A DNA stretch of 64,000 bases from Polaribacter sp. Hel_I_88. Its GTDB lineage: Bacteria; Bacteroidota; Bacteroidia; Flavobacteriales; Flavobacteriaceae. Shown here piece by piece: positions 1 through 9,786 of this stretch. The notes beneath the pieces are model-generated. The model was not told the origin of the DNA. It saw only the letters and a program-made list of their open reading frames with translations, and did no database searches. Where the stretch lies: assembly GCF_000687935.1 (NCBI RefSeq), contig NZ_JHZZ01000001.1, positions 3,296,001 through 3,360,000 on the forward strand, in the 5' to 3' direction. Numbering within the stretch: position 1 is the first letter of the stretch; each line of letters begins with the position of its first letter. The translations under genes were made by a program, and so were the position numbers.

Positions 1-296
1 AAGAAGCTCTAAAATTTCTTGAGAATAAAGAAAATATTCCTGATATAATTTTATTAGACTTAAACATGCCTAAGATTAGTGGTTTAGAATTTCTTAAAAT
101 TATAAAGGCAAACAACGATTTAAAACATATTCCTACAATTATTTTAACTACCTCAAGCAACCATAAAGATTTATTAGATTGCTATAGAACAGGAATGTCT
201 GGTTACGTATTAAAACCTCTAAAATATGAAGATTATGTTAAAAAAATAGAAACTGTTTTAGCATATTGGAGTGTAAATGAGCTGATAAAAATATAA
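1..296 (+). CDS. Response regulator receiver protein, 5' end outside window
   Basis: The reading frame is open from base 3 and ends at a TAA at 294-296, so the N-terminus lies upstream of the window. The visible part is the second half of a CheY-like receiver: the phospho-acceptor strand IILLDLNMP, the switch strand IILTTSS and the conserved lysine in YVLKPL. No output domain follows, so it is a single-domain regulator of the Rcp1/CheY kind that would pass phosphate within a relay. An Hpt protein and an STAS protein follow on the same strand, which fits a phosphorelay cluster (inference). Family confident; partner kinase not visible. Confidence 0.85.
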   Translation, partial: EALKFLENKENIPDIILLDLNMPKISGLEFLKIIKANNDLKHIPTIILTTSSNHKDLLDCYRTGMSGYVLKPLKYEDYVKKIETVLAYWSVNELIKI

Positions 297-335
297 TCAT
301 TAGCCAAATAAACTATTCGTAATCTCTATCTAACT

Positions 336-365
336 AATGTAAATTATCATTTAAAAGTTTACATT
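336..365 (+). terminator. Weak hairpin after the receiver gene
   Basis: AATGTAAA and TTTACATT (8-bp arms) flank a 14-nt loop and are followed by a T-rich stretch. It lies 40 bp after the receiver stop. The stem is entirely A/T apart from one G-C pair, so function is uncertain. Confidence 0.3.
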
Positions 366-464
366 TCTTATTTTTTACTTATTTTTTATAAGAATCTTTA
401 CGCATTTATTTAAATTTCGCATCAAATCTAGCAACAATTTTTTACCTTTAAAAAAAAGAAAATA

Positions 465-788
465 ATGGAGAAGCCAAATTTAATTTATATAAATAAGTTA
501 GCAAGAGAGGATGTTTCTGTAAAAAACACTTTAATTAAAGTAGTTAAAGATGAGTTTCCAATAGAGGTAAAAGAATACTATTTTAGTGTCGAAAAAAATA
601 ATTTTAAAGAAATTGAAGCTAATGTTCATAGAATCAAGCATAAATTTAGTATATTGGGACTCGAAGAGAGTTATGAAAATGCTAATAAATTTGAACATAA
701 CCTTCGTGAAAACAAATTAGAGCTTTCACAAAAGGAAAATTTCGAAAAAATTTTAGAAGTAATTTCTCAATATTTAAAAACAATTTAA
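465..788 (+). CDS. Hpt domain protein (histidine phosphotransfer)
   Basis: A 107-aa, all-helical protein carrying the Hpt signature: H55 in VHRIKHKFSILGL matches the H-x-x-K-x(5-6)-L-G pattern, so His55 is the likely phosphorylated residue and K58 the conserved lysine. Hpt proteins shuttle phosphate between receivers of hybrid kinases and response regulators in the cytoplasm. It lies 168 bp after a single-domain receiver and 230 bp before an STAS protein, all on one strand. Length is normal for a stand-alone Hpt module. The start ATG is the first in frame after an A-rich leader. Cognate partners cannot be read from the window. Confidence 0.8.
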   Translation: MEKPNLIYINKLAREDVSVKNTLIKVVKDEFPIEVKEYYFSVEKNNFKEIEANVHRIKHKFSILGLEESYENANKFEHNLRENKLELSQKENFEKILEVISQYLKTI

Positions 789-1018
789 ACATTTAACCCC
801 TAATGAGTTTCATTGTAATAAATAAAACAAATATCTTTTTTAAAATTGTTAACAAATAAGAAAAGGCAACAAATCTTATTTTTATATTCAATCAATAGTC
901 TAAAAGAAAAAATCACTGTTTGATTTTTATTTTTTAAAATATTGATAATAAGTGTTTTATTTAGGTGGAATTTAGTTTTTGATAATAAATTTATACTAAC
1001 CAATTAAATATTTGTATC

Positions 1019-1288
1019 ATGCCTCTAAAAATTTCAAAAAACAAAAGTGTTTATCATTTAAAAGGAAAAGTAAATACTCCTGACGTAGAATCTCTTTTAA
1101 CTTATTTTACAGAAAAAATTAATAAAAAAAAGAAAATAACTCTAAACATAGAGGAAACTGAAGAAATTGATAAAAATGGTTTAAATGCTATTCAACAATT
1201 GATGATTTTAGCCACAGCTAAGGAAAAAAGTTTTTCAATTGTTGGTGGAGGCTGTAAAGAAATATACGATCATTTTTATGTAAATTAA
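1019..1288 (+). CDS. STAS domain protein (anti-sigma antagonist-like)
   Basis: An 89-aa single-domain protein with the STAS pattern: an N-terminal strand pair (SVYHLKGKVNTPDVESL), a central strand ending in an acidic pair (ITLNIEETEEIDKNGLNAI) and a last strand before the C-terminal helix (SFSIVGGG). Where SpoIIAA-type proteins have the phosphorylatable D-S-S/T-G, this one has DKNG, so a phospho-serine at the usual site is absent and phosphorylation control is doubtful. Its place after the receiver and Hpt genes suggests a partner-switching or relay output role (inference). Its stop is one base from the convergent topB stop, with no terminator between them. Confidence 0.7.
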   Translation: MPLKISKNKSVYHLKGKVNTPDVESLLTYFTEKINKKKKITLNIEETEEIDKNGLNAIQQLMILATAKEKSFSIVGGGCKEIYDHFYVN

Positions 1289-1289
1289 T

Positions 1290-3635
1290 TTACTTAGATA
1301 TAATTTCTAAAACAAAATCTTTTGTCAATGGTTTTCCATTGGCAATTTTTTTGATGTTATCAAAAGTAAAAATAAAATCGCAACCCCTTTTATAATTAGA
1401 ACAACCATAGGCAGTTTTACCTTTTAATACTGTGCCTGTTTTACATTTAGGACAAGAAATTTTTGATGTTGAACTTGTTTCAGTATCTTTTTTTGGTTTT
1501 TCTATAGTTTTTTTAGGCTCTAATTTTAGATTAAAATCATCATCAAAACGAATTAAACCTTCTATTTTTTGATCATTTAAAACAAATCCTTTTAAATTTG
1601 TTGTGCAGTTTTTGTCAATCAATCTTTTAATTTGATTTTCAGAGACTTTCTTTCCATAAATCTCAAAAGGAATTTTAAAAGCGCAATTATTTTTATATTC
1701 AGAACATCCAAAAGCAGAAGAACCTTTTAACAGTTGTCCCTTTTTACATTTTGGACATTTTTTTCCAGCAACTTTTTTAGATTTTGTTGAAGTTGTTTTC
1801 GTATCTTTTTTTGATTGTGAATCTGAATTTGAAGAGTTCTCGTCTGCGCTCGAATTAACAGAAGAAATTCGTTTTGAAGATTTGTTAGAACGCACTTCAT
1901 ACACCAATTCATCTACCATTTTTTTCATGTTGTTGATGAACGTTCCTGCATTGAATTCTCCACGTTCAATTTCTTTTAAACGTTTTTCCCACCTTCCAGT
2001 CAATTCAGCAGATTTTAGCAATTCATTATCAATAATATTAATTAAATCGATGCCTGTTTGCGTTGGTAAAACTAATTTTTTCTTGCGCTCAATATATTTT
2101 CTTCTGAATAAAGTTTCTATGATACTTGCTCTTGTAGAAGGTCTTCCAATTCCGTTTTCTTTCATTAGCTCACGTAAATTTTCGTCATCAACTTGTTTGC
2201 CAGCAGTTTCCATAGCTCTTAATAAACTTGCTTCCGTAAAGTTTCTTGGAGGTTTTGTTTCTTTTTCTAAAAACGAAGGTTCATGAGGCCCTTTTTCTCC
2301 TTTAACAAAGTTGGGTAAAATTGCTTCACTATTTTTTTTATCAATCTTTTCTGCAGATTGAAAAACAACGCGCCAACCTTGTGTTAAAATTTCTTTTCCT
2401 GTTGTTTTAAAAGGAATTTTAGCTGCTTTTCCCAAAATAGTCGAATTAGAAATATCTGATTCCGGATAAAATACAGCAATAAAACGTTTGGTAATAATAT
2501 CGTAAACCTGCTGTTGATTGTATTGCAAATTACTCTGAATTCCTGTTGGAATTATGGCATGGTGATCTGTAACTTTCTTATCATCAAAAACACGTTTGGT
2601 TTTCTTTATTTTCTTACCTAAAAGCGGCTGTGTTAATTCGCTATAACTTGTTAATTTTGATAAAATTCCATGTATTTTAGGATACATATCATTGGGTAAA
2701 AAAGTAGTATCAACTCTTGGGTAGGTAACTACTTTCATTTCATATAACTTCTGAACAATTTTTAGAGTTTCGTCTGCAGAAAAACCGAACTTATTATTAC
2801 AATACACCTGTAAACCTGTTAAATCGAATAATTTAGGTGCATAATCTTTTCCTTTCTTTTTGGTAACAGAAACAATTTCAAAGTCAGATTCTTTAACTTT
2901 ATCAGCTAAAATTTGGCCATCTTCTTTTTTTAGAAAACGCCCATCTTCGTAATTAAAAAGTGTATCTCTATAGGTAGTTTGTAATTCCCAATAAGGTTCT
3001 GGTTTAAAATCTCTAATTTCCACAAAACGATTTACCAACATAGCCAGGGTAGGAGTTTGCACTCTACCCACTGATAAAACCTGTTTGTAACCGCCAAATT
3101 TTACAGTGTATAATCTGGTTGCATTTAGGCCTAAAAGCCAATCTCCAATAGCTCTTGAATAACCAGCATAATAAAGATTGTCATATTTTTCTGAAGATTC
3201 TAAATTTTCAAATCCTTCTTTTATAGCCTCTTCAGTAAGTGATGAAATCCATAAACGCTGTACTTTTCCTTTGTAATTGCATTGGTTGATAACCCATCTT
3301 TGAATGAGTTCTCCTTCAGTTCCAGCATCCCCACAGTTGATAACAACTTCAGCTTTGTCAAACAAAGATTTTACAATATTGAATTGCTTTTTAATTCCAG
3401 CATCGCCAGTAACTTTGGTGTCAAAACGTTCTGGAAGCATTGGTAAATTGTTCAAATCCCAACTTTTCCAGTGAGGTTTGTAATCTTTAGGTTCTAAAAG
3501 CGTGCATAAATGACCAAAAGTATAAGTAACAGCATAACCATTGCCTTCGTAAAAACCATCACGTTTTGTGTTGGCTCCTAGAATGTTAGCGATTTCTCTT
3601 GCTACACTTGGTTTTTCTGCAATACAGACTTTCAT
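1290..3635 (-). CDS. topB: DNA topoisomerase III
   Basis: A type IA topoisomerase of 781 aa. The N-terminal Toprim has E7 in AEKPS and the acidic triad in DAGTEGE near residue 103. The active-site tyrosine is Y305 in VTYPRVDT. The IGRPSTRASI motif of domain IV lies near residue 490. The C-terminus carries two zinc-ribbon modules, each starting C-P-K-C (about residues 620-640 and 725-745), joined by a Ser/Lys-rich linker. It relaxes and decatenates single-stranded DNA crossings, usually with a RecQ-like helicase. In many TopB proteins the Toprim motif reads D-x-x-R-E-G-E; here the Arg position is Thr. The ATG is 48 bp from the GIY-YIG gene upstream on the same strand. Confidence 0.95.
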   Translation of the reverse strand: MKVCIAEKPSVAREIANILGANTKRDGFYEGNGYAVTYTFGHLCTLLEPKDYKPHWKSWDLNNLPMLPERFDTKVTGDAGIKKQFNIVKSLFDKAEVVINCGDAGTEGELIQRWVINQCNYKGKVQRLWISSLTEEAIKEGFENLESSEKYDNLYYAGYSRAIGDWLLGLNATRLYTVKFGGYKQVLSVGRVQTPTLAMLVNRFVEIRDFKPEPYWELQTTYRDTLFNYEDGRFLKKEDGQILADKVKESDFEIVSVTKKKGKDYAPKLFDLTGLQVYCNNKFGFSADETLKIVQKLYEMKVVTYPRVDTTFLPNDMYPKIHGILSKLTSYSELTQPLLGKKIKKTKRVFDDKKVTDHHAIIPTGIQSNLQYNQQQVYDIITKRFIAVFYPESDISNSTILGKAAKIPFKTTGKEILTQGWRVVFQSAEKIDKKNSEAILPNFVKGEKGPHEPSFLEKETKPPRNFTEASLLRAMETAGKQVDDENLRELMKENGIGRPSTRASIIETLFRRKYIERKKKLVLPTQTGIDLINIIDNELLKSAELTGRWEKRLKEIERGEFNAGTFINNMKKMVDELVYEVRSNKSSKRISSVNSSADENSSNSDSQSKKDTKTTSTKSKKVAGKKCPKCKKGQLLKGSSAFGCSEYKNNCAFKIPFEIYGKKVSENQIKRLIDKNCTTNLKGFVLNDQKIEGLIRFDDDFNLKLEPKKTIEKPKKDTETSSTSKISCPKCKTGTVLKGKTAYGCSNYKRGCDFIFTFDNIKKIANGKPLTKDFVLEIISK

Positions 3636-3683
3636 TGATTATTTTTGTGAGGTCGAAAATAAGGAAATAATTAAATACAAATT

Positions 3684-4562
3684 TTAATTGTTGATATTTT
3701 CTTGAACTTCTTTAAATGTCAAACCATTTTTGGTAATCCACTCTGTAAACCCATTTGAATTTCTACCCAAAACCATATTAGAGGCTGCACTAGGGCTGTT
3801 AAAAACTGTATCTTCTGTAAAAATTAACTTATCTAGGTTTTCTTTCATTATACCAGTTTCAACTAATTTTCGTCTCATATTTCTATAAGTGTCAGTACAA
3901 GAATTTGATAAACTTTTTTTAGCTTCACTTCCTTTAGAAATTATATAACCTTGATCAGTTTCTTGCATTGTTGCTTTGAAAGTTTTTGTTTTTATTAAAT
4001 AAGTTTCGTGAATTGATATTTTATCAGAAATATTATTTTTATCACTTTCTTTTATTGTTGATGAAATTAAAAATTTGAAGCCCATTACAGGTAAAATTAA
4101 CTTTATCTGTTCTAGAAAATATTCCATATCAGATATATCTGCTTCATGCAAGGTTGGAAGACTAGGAGAATTTCCATTATCAATTTGAGCAGTTTTAGCA
4201 TCAATTGCAATTTGTACTAATCTAGATTCTAAATATCTTATTTGTGTTTTTGTTAATAACTCATCTTTACTTACAAAGAATATTAATTCCTTAAAATCTT
4301 TATTTGGGTCGCTAAGATGTTGTTTTAATCTAACTTTTATGTTTTCTGCTTCACCTATATAAATTTTTTCGTCAAAAGCTTCATCAGTAGGATCACCTTT
4401 TAAACAATAAACACCAGGATTATCAAATTCATTTCTATTAATTATTTTATTAATTGATGATCGAGGACTATAAATAGCTTTACCTACCCAATTCCCAATT
4501 TCACTCAATCTAGGACCATAAGCAGTCCCATCAATCATGTAGACAGTCAATTTTTTTCCCAT
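3684..4562 (-). CDS. GIY-YIG nuclease domain protein with DUF4357-like tail
   Basis: A 292-aa protein. Residues ~48-120 hold a GIY-YIG fold: the G-V-Y strand in NPGVYCLKG, then the Y-I-G strand in KIYIGEAENIKVRLKQH with the catalytic-type Arg and a following His, and a helix with a Glu (RYLESRLVQ). The C-terminal ~60 residues (GRNSNGFTEW and around it) resemble the DUF4357 region often fused to GIY-YIG. Stand-alone proteins of this architecture are common in accessory regions; cellular role unknown. It is transcribed toward topB. The domain call rests on motif reading only. Confidence 0.75.
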   Translation of the reverse strand: MGKKLTVYMIDGTAYGPRLSEIGNWVGKAIYSPRSSINKIINRNEFDNPGVYCLKGDPTDEAFDEKIYIGEAENIKVRLKQHLSDPNKDFKELIFFVSKDELLTKTQIRYLESRLVQIAIDAKTAQIDNGNSPSLPTLHEADISDMEYFLEQIKLILPVMGFKFLISSTIKESDKNNISDKISIHETYLIKTKTFKATMQETDQGYIISKGSEAKKSLSNSCTDTYRNMRRKLVETGIMKENLDKLIFTEDTVFNSPSAASNMVLGRNSNGFTEWITKNGLTFKEVQENINN

Positions 4563-4653
4563 TACAATTTAATTATTTTGAAAAGTTTTAATCTAACAAA
4601 AATTTTTTTCTTTCATTTTTAAAGATAATCAATTTAATGCTTTAAATGATATT

Positions 4654-6777
4654 TTACTTCATCAAAGCCAATTGAATTCTCTTCCTCACAACATCAACCT
4701 TTAAAACTTTTACAATAATTTGTTGTTGTAAATTAACGATTGCATTTATATCTTTTACAAAAGTTTCTGATAAATTAGAAACGTGAATTAAGCCACTTTC
4801 TTTGATGCCAATATCTACAAAACAGCCAAAATTAGTAATGTTATTTACTATTCCTGGTAAAAGTTGTCCTGTTCTTAAATCAGCAATTGATTTGATATTT
4901 TCATCAAAAGAAAACGCTTTTGCTTTGGCTCTTGGATCTAAACCTGGTTTTTCTAATTCTTTTACAATGTCCTGTAATGTTGGCAAACCAATGTTTTCAG
5001 AAATATAATTTTTTAAGTTTATTTTTTGGAGAATTTCTTTATTTCCAATCAAATTAGAAACATTTTTCTTTACATCTTTGGCAATTTTATCAACCAAAAA
5101 ATAGCTTTCTGGATGTACAGCAGAATCATCTAAAGGATTTTTTCCGTTCTTGATTCTTAAAAAACCTGCAGCTTGTTCAAAAGCTTTTCCTCCTAATCTT
5201 GGTACTTTTTTAATTTCTTTTCTTGATGAAAAAGAGCCATTTTCATTTCTATAATTTACAATATTTTCCGCCAATTTTGGTCCAATACCAGAAACGTAAC
5301 TCAACAAAGATTCACTTGCAGTATTAATGTTTACACCAACAGTATTTACACAACTTTCTACAGTTGTATCTAAAGATTTTTTCAATTTTGTTTGATCAAC
5401 ATCATGCTGATATTGCCCAACTCCAATCGATTTTGCATCAATCTTTACCAATTCAGCTAAAGGGTCTTGCAATCTTCGTCCAATAGAAACAGAACCACGA
5501 ACTGTAACATCGTAATTTGGGAATTCGTCTCTTGCAATTTTTGATGCAGAATAAATAGAGGCTCCAGCTTCACTCACCACAAAAACATCAATTTTATCTT
5601 TAAAAATAATTTTTTTAACTAAATCTTCTGTTTCTCTGGAAGCTGTTCCATTTCCGATTGCAATTGCATCAATTTTATAAGTTTCAGCTAAAGAACCTAA
5701 TTTTTTTTTGGCTTCATTAGCTTGATTTTGTGGTTGATGAGGATAAATATTTTCATTGTGTAGTAAATCTCCTTGTTCATTTAAACAAACCACTTTACAG
5801 CCAGATTTAAAACCAGGATCGATTGCCAAAATACGTTTTTCACCTAAAGGCGAACCTAATAACAACTGTTTTAGGTTTTTTGTGAAGACATTTATAGCAT
5901 CTTCATCTGCTTTTTCTTTCGCAATTGATAAAGCTTCATTTGATAGAGAAGGAAATAACAAACGTTTATAAGCATCTTGAATTGCCAACTCAATTTGTGC
6001 TGTACAATTGTTTTGAGACTTGATAATTCTATTCTCAATTCTTTGTAACAATCTTTCTGAATCAACTTCAATCTTAACTCGAATAAAACCTTCGTTTTCT
6101 GCTCTTAAAATTGCTAGTAATCTATGTGAAGGAATATTTTTTAAACTTTCACTCCAATCAAAATAATCTTTAAATTTTTGTGCGTTTTCTTCATCAATTT
6201 TACTCTTAATTATTTTTGATGAAATTGTGGCAAAACGTTCTAATTCTCTTCTGATATTGTTTCTAATATCTGTCCTTTCATTAATCCATTCTGCAATTAT
6301 AAAACGTGCGCCTTCCAAAGCATCATCAATATTTGTTACTTCTTTTGATGTATATTTTGAGGCAGTTTGTTGTAAGTTATTTACATTTTGGCTTAATATC
6401 ATCTTTGCCAAAGGTTCTAAACCTTGCAAACGAGCAGTTTCTGATTTGGTTTTTCGTTTTTTCTTGTAAGGCAAATACAAATCTTCTAAAGAGATTAAAT
6501 CTTTAGAATTTTTAACTTGATTCTCTAATTCACTTGTTAAAACATTTTGTTCTTCTAACACTTTTAAAATTGTCGATTTTCGTTTTTCTAAAGCGTCAAA
6601 AAGTTCTTTGAATTTTACAATTTCGCCAATTTGCACTTCATCTAAATTCCCTGTCATTTCCTTTCTATATCTACTGATAAAAGGAATGGTTGCATCTTCA
6701 TTTAACAGAGAAATAGTATTTTCTACAGATTTTGATGAAAGTTGTGTTTGTTGAATTATATATTGAAGTAGTTGCAT
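4654..6777 (-). CDS. tex: Tex family RNA-binding transcription accessory protein
   Basis: A 707-aa protein with the full Tex layout: a helical N-terminal region with the conserved TIPFISRYRKEMTG (~30-43), a YqgF/RNase H-like domain from ~315 (LAIDPGFKSGCK), a helix-hairpin-helix region (~490-560, SYVSGIGPKLAENIV) and a C-terminal S1 domain (~635-707, GIVNNITNFGCFVDIG). Tex binds nucleic acid and affects transcription and RNA turnover in several bacteria; its precise role here is unknown. A TAnnTTTG box and a terminator hairpin overlap just upstream, insulating it from the secreted-protein gene. Confidence 0.95.
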   Translation of the reverse strand: MQLLQYIIQQTQLSSKSVENTISLLNEDATIPFISRYRKEMTGNLDEVQIGEIVKFKELFDALEKRKSTILKVLEEQNVLTSELENQVKNSKDLISLEDLYLPYKKKRKTKSETARLQGLEPLAKMILSQNVNNLQQTASKYTSKEVTNIDDALEGARFIIAEWINERTDIRNNIRRELERFATISSKIIKSKIDEENAQKFKDYFDWSESLKNIPSHRLLAILRAENEGFIRVKIEVDSERLLQRIENRIIKSQNNCTAQIELAIQDAYKRLLFPSLSNEALSIAKEKADEDAINVFTKNLKQLLLGSPLGEKRILAIDPGFKSGCKVVCLNEQGDLLHNENIYPHQPQNQANEAKKKLGSLAETYKIDAIAIGNGTASRETEDLVKKIIFKDKIDVFVVSEAGASIYSASKIARDEFPNYDVTVRGSVSIGRRLQDPLAELVKIDAKSIGVGQYQHDVDQTKLKKSLDTTVESCVNTVGVNINTASESLLSYVSGIGPKLAENIVNYRNENGSFSSRKEIKKVPRLGGKAFEQAAGFLRIKNGKNPLDDSAVHPESYFLVDKIAKDVKKNVSNLIGNKEILQKINLKNYISENIGLPTLQDIVKELEKPGLDPRAKAKAFSFDENIKSIADLRTGQLLPGIVNNITNFGCFVDIGIKESGLIHVSNLSETFVKDINAIVNLQQQIIVKVLKVDVVRKRIQLALMK

Positions 6778-6796
6778 TTTGTGTCTAAATTTTATC

Positions 6797-6830
6797 AGAA
6801 AAAAACCTCATAAAATGAATTTATGAGGTT
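6797..6830 (-). terminator. Terminator of the T9SS-secreted protein gene
   Basis: On the minus strand AACCTCATAAA and TTTATGAGGTT (11 bp) enclose a 5-nt loop and are followed by a run of T. It lies between the secreted-protein gene and tex. The tex promoter box sits directly against its upstream arm. Confidence 0.85.
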
Positions 6831-6831
6831 A

Positions 6832-6839
6832 CAAATATA
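6832..6839 (-). promoter_or_regulatory. Putative tex promoter -7 box
   Basis: TATATTTG on the minus strand matches the Bacteroidota -7 consensus TAnnTTTG. Transcription would start inside the terminator hairpin just downstream. No clear TTG is seen at the -33 distance. Confidence 0.45.
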
Positions 6840-6860
6840 GTTTTAATTTAAACTTTAAAT

Positions 6861-9764
6861 TTAATTCTTAATCCACTTTTTAGAGTAAATATTGCCAAAT
6901 TCATCTTCAACTTTTAAAATATACATACCTGAATTTAGTTTCGAAACATCAATAGAATTAAAAGAAGTAGTTGCAATTTTTTTTCCTAATAAATTGTAAA
7001 CTATTCCAGATTTTATTGGTTTGTTTGATTTGATATACAACATAGAATTTACTGGATTTGGATAAATTGTGAAACCTAATTGTCCATCAAAACTTAAGGT
7101 ATCAAAATTATCTGTACTTAAAACAGCACTTAAATTTGTTACTAATAATTCTTCACCTTTATCATTGAAACTACCTGTAAAATAAAAATCGTTTTCAATA
7201 AAAGTGCTTAAAGCAGCCAAACCTCCTGGTAAATTTTCATAATTAACATCAAAACTGTTTGTAGATAAAACAGGGGTTAATGTGCCAGAATTTTCCACAA
7301 AATACATTCTATAAATAAAATCAGAGTTTCCAAAATGTTTTGTGTTTATAAACATTTTTTCTCCTTTTGCAACATAATCAAAATATTGATCTATACTACT
7401 TGTGCCAGTTTCAGAATCTTTAGAATATAGTTTTTCTGGAGCTGTTGTGTTGCTTAAACGCCATAATTCTGTTTGCGAAGAAGCATTTCTGATAGCAAAG
7501 TATAAATAACTATTATGAGCAAAAAAATTGGTTGAGTTTATACCTCGTGAACCAGGCACAATGTCTGCAACAATAGCAATACTATCATCTTTTTCTAAAG
7601 CCCACATTTCATCGCCTGTAACTCCACTTTCTGTCTTGTTAAAATATACTTTGTCTTTTACAGGGTAAAATGTTGTATTTCCTGTATTTGGAATTCCAAT
7701 AACACCATCTGTAGCAGTATCTGTTCTTTGTAATTCTGTTTTATTAGTTCTATTATTTCTTCCATAGAAATACAATTCGTTATTAAAAGAGAAATACGTA
7801 AATGCGTTTATAGTTCCGTTTCTAATTACATTGCTTATTTGCGTTGCTTTTTGGGTTCCAGCAATAGTTCCGTTTGTTTTCCACATTGTATAACTTGTAT
7901 TGTTAATGCTAGAACCTCCAACATAAAAATATAGTTCGTTGTTTACTTCTACAAAAAGTGGTCTTGCATCTAGTGATTCTTGATAACTTGAGTTTGATCC
8001 AGGAAGAATATCTTTTAACATTATTGTGCCTTCTTCTGTACCATCAGATTTCCAAGGTTCCATGCCATTTGTGCCGTTATTTGCATAAAAATAGAGTTGA
8101 TTGTTAAAAATTTTAAACTCTCCAACTCTTACATAGGCTCTTCCATCATTTAAAAAAGTATCACCATTTGGATTGATGTCTTTTACAATTTTAGTGCCTG
8201 CTTCTGTGCCATCTGTAATCCAAAGTTCGTATCCTTTTTCTGTGGTATAAGCTTTAAAAAAGATTTTATCGTTTATTAAATAAAAATCGAAAGGATTACT
8301 AGATTGAAATCCTGGATGAATGTCTTTAACCAAAGTTGTAGTTGTGCCATCAAAAACAAACAATTCTCTACCATGGATGTTATCATCTGCAGCAAAATAA
8401 ATTTTACCATTTAATTCTGTTTGAAATTTTGGTTCTGAATCTAAATTACCTGTTTTATTGATGTCTTTTAATAATTTTGTACCTGTATTTGTGCCATCAG
8501 AAATCCAAAGCTCTCCAATATCATAAGCCCCAATGGTTCCAGTAAATATTAATTTTTCTCCTAAAGTATACATATTAAAAGTTGGTGTTTGTCCATCTGG
8601 CCAAAAAGGATCTAAAGCATAAGTGCCAGTATTTGTACCATTGGTAACCCAAACTCTATCTCCTTGATTTTTATAATTAGATACAAAATAGGTTTTAGTT
8701 GTTGTGCTTGCAGCATATTGTCTTACAGAAGTTATATCTGGTGTTGTTAACCTTGTTGTAGTTGTTGTTGTATCGTCAAAAATATGAATACCTCTTTGTA
8801 ATATTAGTAGTAAATCATTTCCTCTATTCACAATTACTTGTATGCCTCCATCACCATTTACGTTACTTAATACTAATTTTGTGCCAGCTTCTGTGCCATC
8901 TGTTTCCCAAAGTTCGTGCGTAAATGCAAAATAAACTTTGTTGTTAAAAGAGGTTATGCCTAAAATTTTAGAAGAAGGTGTTCCTGTAAATGTTTCCAAT
9001 TTTAAAGTTCCAACATCTGTGCCATCTGTTGCCCATAACTCTTTGTCACCATTTAAAAACAAAAATTTATCTGAAGCTTTGTAAAAATTAGATGGTTTTG
9101 CACTTACAGTTTGAAACGTATTTACACCCACTTCTTTTAAGAAATAGGTTCCAGCAGCTGTACCATCAGAAATATAAGGTTCCAAACCTAACGTTTTAGT
9201 GTTGATATAAGCTACAAATCGATTATCATCTAATTTTGATAATCCATTTCCGTTAAAAGTGCCATTTGTACTTGCAAATTCATTTCTAGGAAAAGAGATT
9301 AATAATTCTGTAGTATTTCCATCAGTTTTAAATAAACCGCTAAAATCTGCGTCTACATATTCTAAATAATAGACAAAATCTTTAAACACACCTACAACAG
9401 GGTTATTGTATCCTAAATTTTCTTTTATTTTTGTTGAATTCGCTTCTGTTCCATCAGTTTTCCAAAGATCTCTACCTTCTAGAAAATATATAAAATTATC
9501 TGTTGCAAAATATCCTTTATCTGGAAGATTATCTATTTGAATAGTGCCACTTTCTGTTCCATCAGTTTTCCAAAGTTTTCTTACTGAATCGTTATTAGAA
9601 AACTCATCTCCAAGTTCAGCAGAAAAGAATAATTGATTTTTGAATTTAAAGAAATTTTGTAAAGAGCTTCCAACAGTTCCCTGATTTACATCACTTGCCA
9701 CTTGAATTTGAGCACTAAATGAAAAGCTAAAGATGCAAAACGTAAAAAGTAGTATTTTTTTCAT
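6861..9764 (-). CDS. Secreted ELWxTDGT-repeat protein with T9SS sorting tail
   Basis: A 967-aa exported protein. The signal peptide is residues 1-18 (MKKILLFTFCIFSFSFSA). Most of the chain is about a dozen spaced copies of a motif around E-L-W-x-T-D-G-T-x-x-G-T (KLWKTDGTESGT, ELWATDGTDVGT, ELWITDGTEAGT), each with short beta strands such as LYFYA or IYFAA, suggesting a beta-propeller or solenoid. The last ~70 residues are a type A T9SS sorting domain (FTIYPNPVNSMLYI to the end, basic KKWIKN terminus). It should be exported by the Sec and Por systems to the surface or medium. Function is not known; an adhesin or matrix role is possible. A good TTG-N20-TAATTTTG promoter precedes it. Confidence 0.9.
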   Translation of the reverse strand: MKKILLFTFCIFSFSFSAQIQVASDVNQGTVGSSLQNFFKFKNQLFFSAELGDEFSNNDSVRKLWKTDGTESGTIQIDNLPDKGYFATDNFIYFLEGRDLWKTDGTEANSTKIKENLGYNNPVVGVFKDFVYYLEYVDADFSGLFKTDGNTTELLISFPRNEFASTNGTFNGNGLSKLDDNRFVAYINTKTLGLEPYISDGTAAGTYFLKEVGVNTFQTVSAKPSNFYKASDKFLFLNGDKELWATDGTDVGTLKLETFTGTPSSKILGITSFNNKVYFAFTHELWETDGTEAGTKLVLSNVNGDGGIQVIVNRGNDLLLILQRGIHIFDDTTTTTTRLTTPDITSVRQYAASTTTKTYFVSNYKNQGDRVWVTNGTNTGTYALDPFWPDGQTPTFNMYTLGEKLIFTGTIGAYDIGELWISDGTNTGTKLLKDINKTGNLDSEPKFQTELNGKIYFAADDNIHGRELFVFDGTTTTLVKDIHPGFQSSNPFDFYLINDKIFFKAYTTEKGYELWITDGTEAGTKIVKDINPNGDTFLNDGRAYVRVGEFKIFNNQLYFYANNGTNGMEPWKSDGTEEGTIMLKDILPGSNSSYQESLDARPLFVEVNNELYFYVGGSSINNTSYTMWKTNGTIAGTQKATQISNVIRNGTINAFTYFSFNNELYFYGRNNRTNKTELQRTDTATDGVIGIPNTGNTTFYPVKDKVYFNKTESGVTGDEMWALEKDDSIAIVADIVPGSRGINSTNFFAHNSYLYFAIRNASSQTELWRLSNTTAPEKLYSKDSETGTSSIDQYFDYVAKGEKMFINTKHFGNSDFIYRMYFVENSGTLTPVLSTNSFDVNYENLPGGLAALSTFIENDFYFTGSFNDKGEELLVTNLSAVLSTDNFDTLSFDGQLGFTIYPNPVNSMLYIKSNKPIKSGIVYNLLGKKIATTSFNSIDVSKLNSGMYILKVEDEFGNIYSKKWIKN

Positions 9765-9786
9765 AAAATTGAATTTTAAAGTTATT

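Noticed and set aside
800..1003. 67-aa minus-strand reading frame
   Set aside because: Lies in A/T-rich intergenic DNA, composition is Ile/Lys/Asn/Phe-rich without motifs, and it opposes two clear plus-strand genes.
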